Shown in pieces: positions 42,594 to 51,712 of a DNA stretch of 64,000 nucleotides. Under the pieces are notes generated by a model. That model made no database searches. It saw nothing but the letters and a program-made list of their open reading frames with translations, and had not been told where the DNA came from. Position 1 is the first letter of the stretch. Each line of letters opens with the position of its first letter. Made by a program: the position numbers and the translations under genes. The stretch covers positions 225,710 to 289,709 of the forward strand of contig JAYRLC010000001.1 of NCBI GenBank assembly GCA_041905405.1. The letters run 5' to 3'. This DNA is from RAM1 sp041905405 (GTDB lineage: Bacteria; Pseudomonadota; Gammaproteobacteria; Burkholderiales; Burkholderiaceae_C).

Positions 42594-43538
42594 ATGAACC
42601 CACCCCTGCTGTCCACCGCCACGCGCTACTTCATGGAAGTGGTGCGCACCGGCTCCATTACCGATGCCGCGCAGGCCGTGCACGTGGCGCCTTCGGCCGT
42701 GAGCCGCCAGGTCGCCAAGCTGGAGGAAAGCCTGGGCTGCCCGCTGTTCGAGCGGCAGTCCCGCGGCATGGCGCTGACCGAGGCCGGCGAGCGGCTGGCG
42801 GCCTGGGTGCACCGCGCCCAGCAGGACACTGAGCGCGTGGCCGACGAGGTGCGCGGCCTGGCCGGCCTGCGGGCCGGCCGCGTCCACGTGGCCTGCACCG
42901 AAGGCTTTGCCGCGGGCTTCATGCCGCAGGTCATGGCGACGTTCCGCCAGGCCCACCCCGGCACCAGCATCCACCTGCGCGTGGGCTCGCCCGACGACGT
43001 CAGCCGCTGGCTGCTGCGCGGCGAGGCCGAAGTGGGCCTGAAGTTCGCGGTGTCGCCGCAAAAAGGCCTGAAGGTCGCGCATGCACGCCGCTCACCCGTG
43101 GTGGCGGTGGCTGCGCCGCCGCACCCGCTGGCCCGCCACAGGCGCATTTCGCTGGCCGAGCTGGTGCGCCATCCGCTGGCGCTGCCGGACGCGGGCACGA
43201 CCGTGCGGCAGGCGCTGGACGCGGGCTGCAGCCAGCAGTCGCTGCACTATGAGGTGATCTACAGCGGCAACTTCCCGGCGTTGCTGGCGCTGGCCCTGCA
43301 GGGCGAGGCCCCCACGCTGGCCAGCGAGCTGTCGGTCGCCCACGCCGTGCGGGCGGGCCAGCTGGTGGCCATCGCGGTGGAACAGCCCGTCTTCGCGGCG
43401 CGGCAGGCCCAGCTCCTGCTGGCCGATGGCGCCGAGCCCGGTGCGCTGCTGGCGGCCTTCGTCCGGCACACCGTAGCTGCGCTGGACAAGGCGGTGCCGC
43501 CCCTGCGAAAGCCAGCGGAAAAACGCCGGGGCAGTTAG
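42594..43538 (+). CDS. LysR-family transcriptional regulator
   Basis: From ATG 42594 this is a 314-aa protein. It has an N-terminal winged HTH (ATRYFMEVVRTGSITDAAQAVHVAPSAVSRQVAKLEESLGCPLFERQSRG) and a periplasmic-binding-like effector domain (from about residue 90). It is divergent from the M20 peptidase/Bug receptor unit and probably controls it; the inverted repeat in between supports this. A TTG at 42561 would extend the N-terminus by 11 residues into the operator region and is less likely. Confidence 0.9.
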   Translation: MNPPLLSTATRYFMEVVRTGSITDAAQAVHVAPSAVSRQVAKLEESLGCPLFERQSRGMALTEAGERLAAWVHRAQQDTERVADEVRGLAGLRAGRVHVACTEGFAAGFMPQVMATFRQAHPGTSIHLRVGSPDDVSRWLLRGEAEVGLKFAVSPQKGLKVAHARRSPVVAVAAPPHPLARHRRISLAELVRHPLALPDAGTTVRQALDAGCSQQSLHYEVIYSGNFPALLALALQGEAPTLASELSVAHAVRAGQLVAIAVEQPVFAARQAQLLLADGAEPGALLAAFVRHTVAALDKAVPPLRKPAEKRRGS

Positions 43539-43651
43539 GATTTCCGGCCGGTACGGGTTTTTCGCCCCAGCCACAAGCGGTTTACGCGGGCGACACATGG
43601 TTCCCGCATGCTTGGGTTGCCACGCAAGGCCGAGTCACGAGGAACAACAAC

Positions 43652-45265
43652 ATGAGCGAACCATCCCTGGCAACCAACCCGCGTCCCCTGCGACGGCGCA
43701 CGATCTGGATCGGTGCGCTCATCGCGCTGCTGGTGCTGGCGGGCCTGGGCTGGCTTGCCTGGACCTACACGCGGCCCGGCGCAGCCGGTGGCCCCGGTGC
43801 GGCGGGCGGCATGGGGCCTGGCGGGCCGGGTGGCCCCGGTGGCGGCTTTGGCGCCGGCCGCCTGGCCACGACCGTGGGCGTGGCGGCGGCTGAAAAGGCC
43901 GATCTGCCCATCACGCTGGACGCCCTGGGCACCGTGACGCCGCAGGCCACCGTGCGGGTGCGCGCCCAGGTGTCGGGCGTGCTGCTGCAGGTGGCGTTCA
44001 AGGAAGGGCAACTGGTGCGCAAGGGCGATCTGCTGGCGCAGATCGACCCACGCCAGTACGAAATGGCGCTGCAGCAGGCCATTGGCCAGCGCCAGCGTGA
44101 CGAGGCTCAGCTCGAAGCCGCCAAACTCACGCTGGAACGCTACCGCACGCTGCTGTCTCAGGATTCCATCGCCCGGCAAGAGGTCGACACCCAGGCCGCG
44201 CTGGTCAAGCAACTGGAAGGCAGCGTGGTGATCGATCGCGCCAATGAAGGCACAGCGCGCCTGAATCTGGGGTACACCCGCATCGTCGCGCCCATCGCCG
44301 GCCGCGTGGGCCTGCGCACGGTGGACGTGGGCAACCTGGTGAACAGCGGCGACACCAACGGCGTGGCCGTGATCACGCAGGTTTCCCCCATCGACGTGCT
44401 GTTCGCGGTGCCGCAGGACCAGGCGGGCGACCTGCAACGCGGCGGCGGCATGCCGGTCACGGCGCTGGACCGCACGCGCGCGACCGTGCTGGGAACGGGC
44501 GTGTTCGCGTCGCTGGACAACCAGATCGACACCACCACCGGCACCGTCAAGGCCAAGGCCCGGTTCGACAACGCGCAGCAGGCCCTGTTCCCCAGCCAGT
44601 TCGTCAACGTGCGCCTGCAGGTGCGCACCATCAAGGACGCGGTGATGGTCCCCGTGGCCGCCGTGCGCCAGGGCGGCACGGGCACGTTCGTGTTCGTGCT
44701 GCAGCCGGACCGCACCGTGAAGATCCGCCCCGTCACGCGCGGCGCGGCCACGGTGGACCGCATCCAGATCACGTCCGGCCTGCAGGCGGGCGAGCGCGTC
44801 ATCACCGAAGGCGCCGACCGGCTCAAGGACGGCTCGCCCGTGGTGCTGCCCGGCGACGCGCCGCGCTCACAGCGTGCCATGAACCGCCGCCAGGGCGCGT
44901 CCGCGCCACAGGGCGGGGCATCCGGGCCGCAAGCGGCCGCGCCCGCCGGTGCGCCGGCCCCTTCGCCGCAGGCGGCGCCCGGCGCTGCCCCGTCAAGTAC
45001 GCAGGGGCAGGGAGCTTCTGCCTCCGCTGCTGCCGGCCGGCCGCAGACCGCCGCACCTGCTGCTGCACCTGCGGCCGCCGGCAAGCCCACGGCCGAACAG
45101 CGCGAACGCTTCCTGGCGTCCGCGCCGGACGACGAGGCACGTGCCCGGCGCCAGGCACTGCTGGCGCGCATCGACCAGGGCGACCCCGAGGCGCTGGCGC
45201 GCTGGCAGCAGATCATGGAGCGCTTCCGGCAACGGGGGGCGGGTGGCGGCGGCCAGGGGCAGTAA
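43652..45265 (+). CDS. mdtA: RND efflux membrane fusion protein (MdtA type)
   Basis: This 537-aa periplasmic adaptor has GAGGA before ATG 43652. A single N-terminal membrane helix (IWIGALIALLVLAGLGWLAW) is followed by a Gly/Pro-rich linker. The lipoyl/barrel-sandwich and hairpin parts follow (VTPQATVRVRAQVSGVLLQVAFKEGQLVRKGDLLAQID, YTRIVAPIAGRVGLRTVDVGN), then beta-barrel and membrane-proximal domains. Residues about 400-480 form an unusual Ala/Pro/Gln-rich extension, ending in a charged helix (KPTAEQRERFLASAPDDEARARR), so the protein is over 100 residues longer than typical MdtA. It is the first gene of the RND operon and abuts mdtB with no gap. Confidence 0.92.
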   Translation: MSEPSLATNPRPLRRRTIWIGALIALLVLAGLGWLAWTYTRPGAAGGPGAAGGMGPGGPGGPGGGFGAGRLATTVGVAAAEKADLPITLDALGTVTPQATVRVRAQVSGVLLQVAFKEGQLVRKGDLLAQIDPRQYEMALQQAIGQRQRDEAQLEAAKLTLERYRTLLSQDSIARQEVDTQAALVKQLEGSVVIDRANEGTARLNLGYTRIVAPIAGRVGLRTVDVGNLVNSGDTNGVAVITQVSPIDVLFAVPQDQAGDLQRGGGMPVTALDRTRATVLGTGVFASLDNQIDTTTGTVKAKARFDNAQQALFPSQFVNVRLQVRTIKDAVMVPVAAVRQGGTGTFVFVLQPDRTVKIRPVTRGAATVDRIQITSGLQAGERVITEGADRLKDGSPVVLPGDAPRSQRAMNRRQGASAPQGGASGPQAAAPAGAPAPSPQAAPGAAPSSTQGQGASASAAAGRPQTAAPAAAPAAAGKPTAEQRERFLASAPDDEARARRQALLARIDQGDPEALARWQQIMERFRQRGAGGGGQGQ

Positions 45266-48200
45266 ATGAGCCCGTCGCGTCCCTTCATCCTGCGGCCGGT
45301 TGCGACCTCGCTGCTCATGCTGGCCATCGTGCTGGCGGGGCTGGTGGGCTGGCGATTCCTGCCGCTGTCGGCGCTGCCCCAGGTCGACTACCCGACCATC
45401 CAGGTGCAGACGCTGTACCCCGGCGCCAGCCCCGAGGTCATGGCCCAGACCGTCACCGCGCCGCTGGAACGCCAGTTCGGCCAGATGCCGGGCCTGTCGC
45501 GCATGAGCTCCACCAGCGCGGCCGGCGTGTCCATCGTGACGCTGCAGTTCGGCCTGGGCCTGGCGCTGGACGTGGCCGAGCAGCAGGTGCAGGCCGCCAT
45601 CAACGCGGGCGGCTCGCTGCTGCCGGCCGACCTGCCCGCGCCGCCCGTGTATGCCAAGGTCAACCCGGCCGACGCGCCGGTGCTGACGCTGGCCGTCACG
45701 TCCGACACGCTGCCGCTGACCGAGGTGCAGAACCTGGTGAACACGCGCCTGGCGCTGAAGATCAGCCAGGTCACGGGCGTGGGCCTGGTCACGCTGTCCG
45801 GCGGCCAGCGGCCCGCCGTGCGCATCCAGGCCGACACGCGCGCGCTGGCGTCGTACGGTCTCACGCTGGACGGCATCCGTTCGGCCATCAGCGGCGCCAA
45901 CGCCAACAGCGCCAAGGGCAGCATCGACGGGCTGACGCGCGCCTACACCATCAACGCCAACGACCAGCTCGTGGCGGCGAAGGACTACGAGAACCTCATC
46001 ATTGCCTACCGCAACGGCGCGCCCGTGCGCGTGCGCGACGTGGCCAAGGCGGTGGAGGGCGCCGAAAATACCAAGCTGGGCGCCTGGGCCGGCGTGGACG
46101 GGCAGCTCAAGCCCGCCATCATCGTCAACGTGCAGCGCCAGCCCGGCGCCAACGTGATCGCCACCGTGGACGCGATCAAGCAGCGCCTGCCCGAGCTGAC
46201 CCAGGGCATGCCCGGCACCGTGAAGGTCGAGGTGCTGAGCGACCGCACCACGGGCATCCGCGCGTCGGTCAAGCACGTGCAGATCGAGCTGGCGCTGGCG
46301 GTGGTGCTGGTGGTGCTGGTGATCTTTGCGTTCCTGCACAGCCTGCGCGCCACGGTCATCGCCAGCCTGGCCGTGCCCATTTCGCTGACCGGCACGCTGG
46401 GCGTGATGTACCTGCTGGGCTACAGCCTGAACAACCTGAGCCTCATGGCGCTGACCATCGCCACGGGCTTCGTGGTGGACGACGCCATCGTCATGATCGA
46501 GAACATCGCCCGCTACATCGAGGAAGGCGAGCCGCCCATGCAGGCGGCGGTCAAGGGCGCGACGCAGATCGGCTTCACCATCATTTCGCTGACGGTGTCA
46601 CTGATCGCGGTGCTGATCCCGCTGCTGTTCATGGGCGACGTGGTGGGGCGGCTGTTCCGCGAGTTTGCGGTGACGCTGGCCATCACCATCCTGATCTCGG
46701 CCGTGGTGTCGCTCACGCTGGTGCCCATGATGTCCGCGCGCTGGTTGCGCGCCGAGCCCCGGGCCGGCGAGCCGGGCGCGAACGGCTGGGGCGCGCGGCT
46801 GCAACGGCAGTTTGACGCGGTCATCGCCCGCTACGGCGTGTGGCTGGACTGGGTGCTGGCGCGCCAGACGCTCACGCTGCTGGTGGCGCTGGCCACGCTG
46901 GTTCTCACCGCGCTCATGTACATCTGGATTCCAAAAGGCCTGTTTCCCACGCAGGACACGGGCCAGTTGCAGGCGCGGGTGGAGACCAGCCAGTCGGTGT
47001 CGTACCCGCGCATGGCCGAGATCCAGCAACAGGTGGCCCGCGCCATGCTCGACGATCCCGAAGTGCAGGGCGTGAGCGCCTTCATCGGTGTGGACGCGGC
47101 CAACAACACCATGCTGCACACGGGCCGCATGCTCATCAACCTGAAGGCCCGCGGCGACCGTGGCAGCCAGCACGACCTGATGGAGCGGCTGCGCGAGCGG
47201 GCGCGCGCCATTGCAGGCGTGACGCTGTACCTGCAGCCCACGCAGGACCTGACCATCGACGCCGAATCCGGCCCCACGCAGTACCGCGTGTCGCTGGAGG
47301 CGGCCGACACGGCCACGGTGCAGCAGTGGGCCGGCAAGCTGGCCGCGCGGCTGCAGCAGGAGCCGGCGCTGCGCAACGTGGTGTCCGACGCCGATGCCAC
47401 CGGCGCCGCCGTCTACGTGGACCTGGACCGCGACACGGCGTCGCGCCTGGGCGTGACCGCGTCGGCCGTGGACGAGGCGCTGTACAGCTCGTTCGGCCAG
47501 CGCATCGTGTCCACGATCTTTACCGAGACCAACCAGTATCGCGTGATCCTGGAGGCGCAGCCCGAGGCCAATGCCTCGCCCGGCTCGCTGGGCATGGTGC
47601 AGCTGCGCACCAGCGGCGGCTCGCCCACGCCGCTGTCGGCCGTGGCCAGCATCCAGGAGCGGCGCGCGCCGCTGCAGATCACCCACGTGGCGCAGTACCC
47701 GGCCACGACGCTGGGCTTTGACACCGCGCCCGGCGTGTCGTTGGGCAAGGCGGTGGACGGCATCCGCGCCGCGGCCAAGGACATCGGCCTGCCCGTGGGC
47801 GTGACCATGACCTTCCTGGGCGCGTCGGGCGCGTACGAGGCGTCGCTGACCAACCAGCTGTGGCTGATCCTGGCGGCCATCGTCTGCGTGTACATCGTGC
47901 TGGGCGTGCTGTATGAAAGCTACATCCACCCGCTCACCATCCTGTCCACGCTGCCGTCGGCGGGCGTGGGCGCGCTGCTGGCGCTCATGGTCACGGGCAA
48001 CGACCTGGGGGTGATCGGCATCATCGGGATCATCCTGTTGATCGGTATCGTCAAGAAGAACGCGATCATGATGATCGACTTCGCCATCGACGCCGAGCGC
48101 ACCGAAGGCAAGACACCGCACGAAGCGATCCGCCAGGCGGCGCTGCTGCGCTTTCGGCCCATCCTCATGACCACCCTGGCCGCGCTGTTTGCCGCCGTGC

Positions 48201-48394
48201 CGCTCATGCTGGGCTGGGGCGAGGGCGCCGAGCTGCGCCGGCCGCTGGGGCTGGCGATTTTTGGCGGGCTGATTTTGAGCCAGTTGTTGACGCTGTTTAC
48301 GACGCCGGTGATTTATTTGTGGTTTGACCGGTTGGGAAGCCGTTGGCGTGGCCGGCATGGATCCCGGGTCGAGCCCGGGATGACAGCCCGATGA
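45266..48394 (+). CDS. mdtB: RND efflux inner-membrane transporter (MdtB type)
   Basis: This 1042-aa HAE1-type proton-driven pump subunit has twelve membrane helices in two repeats and large periplasmic loops. The N-terminal PFILRPVATSLLMLAIVLAGLVGW, the helix 4 motif ATGFVVDDAIVMIENI with its paired aspartates, and LIGIVKKNAIMMIDFAI near helix 10-11 are typical. It starts immediately after the adaptor stop. Its last 15 or so codons read into a REP-like palindrome (48361-48381), which supplies the C-terminal residues SRVEPGMTAR. With the next gene it should form a heteromultimeric MdtBC-type pump exporting drugs or bile-salt-like compounds. Confidence 0.93.
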   Translation: MSPSRPFILRPVATSLLMLAIVLAGLVGWRFLPLSALPQVDYPTIQVQTLYPGASPEVMAQTVTAPLERQFGQMPGLSRMSSTSAAGVSIVTLQFGLGLALDVAEQQVQAAINAGGSLLPADLPAPPVYAKVNPADAPVLTLAVTSDTLPLTEVQNLVNTRLALKISQVTGVGLVTLSGGQRPAVRIQADTRALASYGLTLDGIRSAISGANANSAKGSIDGLTRAYTINANDQLVAAKDYENLIIAYRNGAPVRVRDVAKAVEGAENTKLGAWAGVDGQLKPAIIVNVQRQPGANVIATVDAIKQRLPELTQGMPGTVKVEVLSDRTTGIRASVKHVQIELALAVVLVVLVIFAFLHSLRATVIASLAVPISLTGTLGVMYLLGYSLNNLSLMALTIATGFVVDDAIVMIENIARYIEEGEPPMQAAVKGATQIGFTIISLTVSLIAVLIPLLFMGDVVGRLFREFAVTLAITILISAVVSLTLVPMMSARWLRAEPRAGEPGANGWGARLQRQFDAVIARYGVWLDWVLARQTLTLLVALATLVLTALMYIWIPKGLFPTQDTGQLQARVETSQSVSYPRMAEIQQQVARAMLDDPEVQGVSAFIGVDAANNTMLHTGRMLINLKARGDRGSQHDLMERLRERARAIAGVTLYLQPTQDLTIDAESGPTQYRVSLEAADTATVQQWAGKLAARLQQEPALRNVVSDADATGAAVYVDLDRDTASRLGVTASAVDEALYSSFGQRIVSTIFTETNQYRVILEAQPEANASPGSLGMVQLRTSGGSPTPLSAVASIQERRAPLQITHVAQYPATTLGFDTAPGVSLGKAVDGIRAAAKDIGLPVGVTMTFLGASGAYEASLTNQLWLILAAIVCVYIVLGVLYESYIHPLTILSTLPSAGVGALLALMVTGNDLGVIGIIGIILLIGIVKKNAIMMIDFAIDAERTEGKTPHEAIRQAALLRFRPILMTTLAALFAAVPLMLGWGEGAELRRPLGLAIFGGLILSQLLTLFTTPVIYLWFDRLGSRWRGRHGSRVEPGMTAR
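48361..48381. repeat. REP-like palindrome at the mdtB 3' end
   Basis: ATCCCGGG and CCCGGGAT arms flank a TCGAG core. It belongs to the same style of element as those at 48410-48430 and 53174-53194 (arms of 8 bp around a TCGAG/CTTGA core). Confidence 0.6.
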
Positions 48395-48409
48395 GCCACA
48401 ACCGTTGTC

Positions 48410-48430
48410 ATTGCGGGCTTGACCCGCAAT
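48410..48430. repeat. REP-like palindrome between mdtB and mdtC
   Basis: ATTGCGGG and CCCGCAAT arms flank a CTTGA core. It sits in the 52-bp mdtB-mdtC gap and could form an mRNA hairpin affecting the ratio of the two pump subunits. Confidence 0.6.
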
Positions 48431-48446
48431 CCATGCAGGTGCGCGG

Positions 48447-51400
48447 ATGAACCTGTCCGGCCCCTTCATCCGCCGCCCGGTCGGCACCGTGCTGCTGACC
48501 ATCGGCATCGCGCTGGCGGGCATTGCGGGCTTCATGGTGCTGCCCGTGTCGCCGCTGCCGCAGGTGGACTACCCGGTTGTGTCGGTCAGCGCGAGCCTGC
48601 CGGGCGCGAGCCCCGAGACCATGGCCACCAGCGTGGCCACGCCGCTGGAGCGGCGCCTGGGCACCATCGCCGGCGTGAACGAAATGACGTCCAGCAGCGG
48701 CGTGGGCTCCAGCCGGGTGACGCTGCAGTTCGAGCTGAACCGCAACATCGACGCCGCCGCGCGCGAGGTGCAGGCCGCCATCAACGCGTCGCGCGCCGAC
48801 CTGCCGTCCACGCTGCGCAGCAACCCGACCTACCGCAAGGCCAACCCGTCGGACGCGCCGGTCATCATCCTGGCGCTCACGTCGCGCACCAAATCGCCCG
48901 GCCAGATCTACGACGCGGTGTCCAACATCGTGCAGCAGAAGCTCGCGCAGGTGAAGGGCGTGGGCGACGTGGAAATCGGCGGCGGCTCGCTGCCGGCGGT
49001 GCGCGTGGACCTGCTGCCGTTCGCGCTGAACCGCTACGGCGTGAGCAGCGAGGACATCCGCGCGGCCATCCAGGCCAGCAGCGCCAACCGGCCCAAGGGC
49101 ACGATCGAAGGCGGGGGCGAGCGCTTCCAGATCTACACGGGCAGCGGGACCAAGGGCGACCCCGCCAACAGCGGCAAGCCCGCGCGCGCCATGGCGGTGG
49201 ACTACCGCAACCTGGTCGTGGCCTGGCGCAACGGCGCGTCCATCCGCCTGGGGGACGTCGCCGAGGTCACCGACAGCGTGGAAAACATCAACACGCTGGG
49301 CCTGTTCAACGGCGAGCCGGCCGTGATCGTGCTGGTCACGCGCCAGCCGGGCGCCAACATCATCGAAACGGTGGACAGCGTGCGCGCGCTGGTGCCCGAG
49401 CTGCAGTCGCAGCTGCCGTCCGACGTGAAACTGCAGGTCGCGTCCGACCGCACCAACTCCATCCGCGCGTCGCTGCACGAGGTGGAGCTCACGCTCGTCA
49501 TCTCGGTGGTGCTGGTGGTGCTGGTCGTCAGCGTGTTCCTGCGCAGCCTGCGCGCCACGTTCATTCCGGCGGTGGCCACGGTGGTGTCGCTGCTGGGCAC
49601 CTTCGGCGTCATGTACCTCATGGGGTTTTCGCTGAATAACCTGAGCCTGATGGCGCTGACGGTGGCCACCGGCTTCGTGGTGGACGACGCCATCGTCGTG
49701 CTGGAGAACACCAGCCGCCACATCGAAGCCGGCATGGACCGGTTCAAGGCCGCGCTGCTGGGTGCGCGCGAGGTCGGCTTCACCGTGCTGTCCATCAGCC
49801 TGTCGCTGGTGGCGGTGTTCATCCCGCTGCTGTTCATGGGCGGGCAGGTGGGGCGGCTGTTCCGCGAATTCGCGGTCACGCTGTCGGTGGCGGTGATGAT
49901 CTCGCTGGTCATTTCGCTGACCACCACGCCCATGATGTGTGCCTGGCTGCTCAAGCCGGGGCAGACGCACAAGCCGCCGGGCAGGCTCGCGCGCTGGGCC
50001 GAGGCCGGCTTTGCCCGCGTGCACCGCGGCTACGAACACACGCTGGACTGGGCGCTGCACGCGCGCTGGCTGGTGCTGGCGATCTTCCTGGCCGTGGTGG
50101 GCATGAATGTGTGGCTGTTCACGGCCGCGCCCAAGGGCTTTTTCCCGCAGCAGGACAGCGGCCAGATCAGCGGCGGGCTGCGCGCGGACCAGAGCATTTC
50201 GTTCAGCGCCATGCAGGACAAGATGCGCGCCATCGTGGACATCATCCGCGCCGACCCGGCCGTGGACACGGTGGTGGGCTTCACGGGCGGCTCGCGCGCG
50301 GGCGGGGGCTTCATGTTCATCAACCTCAAGCCGCTGAAGGAGCGCGGCGTGGGCGGGCAGGCCGTGATCGCGCGGCTGCGCCCGCAGCTGGCGCAGATCA
50401 CGGGGCTGTCCCTGTTCCTGAACACCACGCAGGACCTGCGCATGGGCGGGCGGTCCAGCAACAGCACCTACCAGTACACGCTGAAGGCCGACAACGTCGC
50501 CGATCTGAAAGCCTGGGCGCTCAAGCTGGCCGACGCCATGAAGGAGCAGGACGCGCTGGTGGACGTGGACACCAACCAGCGCGACAACGGCGTGGAAAGC
50601 TACGTCGAGGTCGACAAGGAGTCCGCCGCGCGTATGGGCATCACGTCGCGTGACGTCAACAACGCGCTGTACAACGGCTTCGGCCAGCGGCAGGTGGCGA
50701 CCATCTACAGCGAACTCAACCAGTACCGCGTGATCATGGGCGTGTCGCCGCAGTACATCCGCAGCCCCGAATCGCTGAAAGACATCTATGTGCCCGCGCG
50801 CGGCCTGGCGTCGGGCAACAACACGGCCAGCACGGCCGGCACCGCCACCAGCGCGATCAACCCGGCGCTGCGCGACCCATCCACCGGCAGCGCCCTGAGC
50901 AGCGCGGCCATGAACATGGTGCCGCTGGCGGCCATCGCGCGGTTTTCCGAACGGCCCACGGCCGGCTCGGTCGAGCACCAGGACGCGGAGCTTGCCACCA
51001 CCATCAGCTACAACATCGCCGACGGCTACAACCTGCAGCAGGCGCAGGACGCCGTGCGCGCGGCGGAAGCGGTGGTGGCATTGCCCAACAACGTGCGCGG
51101 CAGCTTCCAGGGCACGGCCCGCGCCGCGCAGCAGTCGCAGGGCCAGCAGCCATTGCTGATCCTGGCGGCGCTGGTGGTGATCTACATCGTGCTGGGCGTG
51201 CTGTATGAAAGCCTGGTGCACCCCGTCACCGTGCTGTCCACGCTGCCGGCGGCCGGCGTGGGCGCGGTGCTGGCGCTGCTGATGTTCGGCATGGAGCTGT
51301 CCATCATCGCGCTGATCGGCCTGTTCCTCCTGATCGGCATCGTCAAGAAAAACGCTATCCTGATCATCGACTTTGCGCTGGACGCCGAACGCTCGCGGGG

Positions 51401-51704
51401 GCTTTCGTCCGTGCAGGCTGTGCGCGAGGCCTGCCTGCTGCGCTTTCGCCCCATCCTCATGACCACGCTGGCCGCCATCCTGGGCGCGTTGCCGCTGGCC
51501 ATAGGCTTTGGCGAAGGGGCCGAGCTGCGCAAGCCGCTGGGCGTGGCCATCATCGGCGGGCTGATCGCCAGCCAGGTGCTCACGCTCGTCACCACGCCCG
51601 TCATCTACCTGCTGATGGACAAGCTGCGCCGTCGCGGCCCGAACGAGCGGGCGCTGGCGCACAACATCGCCGCCCCCGCCGGGCCGGCCCCCGGCGCCGC
51701 ATGA
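48447..51704 (+). CDS. mdtC: RND efflux inner-membrane transporter (MdtC type)
   Basis: This 1085-aa HAE1-type subunit is homologous to the preceding pump protein. It has PFIRRPVGTVLLTIGIALAGIAGF, ATGFVVDDAIVVLENTSRHIE in helix 4, and LIGIVKKNAILIIDFALDAERSRG near the end. A Ser/Thr/Ala-rich insert (GLASGNNTASTAGTATSAINPALRDPS, around residues 790-815) makes it about 40 residues longer than typical MdtC. It starts 52 bp after mdtB, with two REP-like palindromes in between, and ends just before the outer-membrane factor gene. The two RND genes with one adaptor define the MdtABC arrangement. Confidence 0.93.
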   Translation: MNLSGPFIRRPVGTVLLTIGIALAGIAGFMVLPVSPLPQVDYPVVSVSASLPGASPETMATSVATPLERRLGTIAGVNEMTSSSGVGSSRVTLQFELNRNIDAAAREVQAAINASRADLPSTLRSNPTYRKANPSDAPVIILALTSRTKSPGQIYDAVSNIVQQKLAQVKGVGDVEIGGGSLPAVRVDLLPFALNRYGVSSEDIRAAIQASSANRPKGTIEGGGERFQIYTGSGTKGDPANSGKPARAMAVDYRNLVVAWRNGASIRLGDVAEVTDSVENINTLGLFNGEPAVIVLVTRQPGANIIETVDSVRALVPELQSQLPSDVKLQVASDRTNSIRASLHEVELTLVISVVLVVLVVSVFLRSLRATFIPAVATVVSLLGTFGVMYLMGFSLNNLSLMALTVATGFVVDDAIVVLENTSRHIEAGMDRFKAALLGAREVGFTVLSISLSLVAVFIPLLFMGGQVGRLFREFAVTLSVAVMISLVISLTTTPMMCAWLLKPGQTHKPPGRLARWAEAGFARVHRGYEHTLDWALHARWLVLAIFLAVVGMNVWLFTAAPKGFFPQQDSGQISGGLRADQSISFSAMQDKMRAIVDIIRADPAVDTVVGFTGGSRAGGGFMFINLKPLKERGVGGQAVIARLRPQLAQITGLSLFLNTTQDLRMGGRSSNSTYQYTLKADNVADLKAWALKLADAMKEQDALVDVDTNQRDNGVESYVEVDKESAARMGITSRDVNNALYNGFGQRQVATIYSELNQYRVIMGVSPQYIRSPESLKDIYVPARGLASGNNTASTAGTATSAINPALRDPSTGSALSSAAMNMVPLAAIARFSERPTAGSVEHQDAELATTISYNIADGYNLQQAQDAVRAAEAVVALPNNVRGSFQGTARAAQQSQGQQPLLILAALVVIYIVLGVLYESLVHPVTVLSTLPAAGVGAVLALLMFGMELSIIALIGLFLLIGIVKKNAILIIDFALDAERSRGLSSVQAVREACLLRFRPILMTTLAAILGALPLAIGFGEGAELRKPLGVAIIGGLIASQVLTLVTTPVIYLLMDKLRRRGPNERALAHNIAAPAGPAPGAA

Positions 51705-51712
51705 GGAAAGCC

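Noticed and set aside
48408..51662. A 1084-codon minus-strand frame opposite mdtC
   Set aside because: The opposite strand encodes a complete RND transporter; the antisense product is His/Gln/Arg-rich low-complexity sequence.
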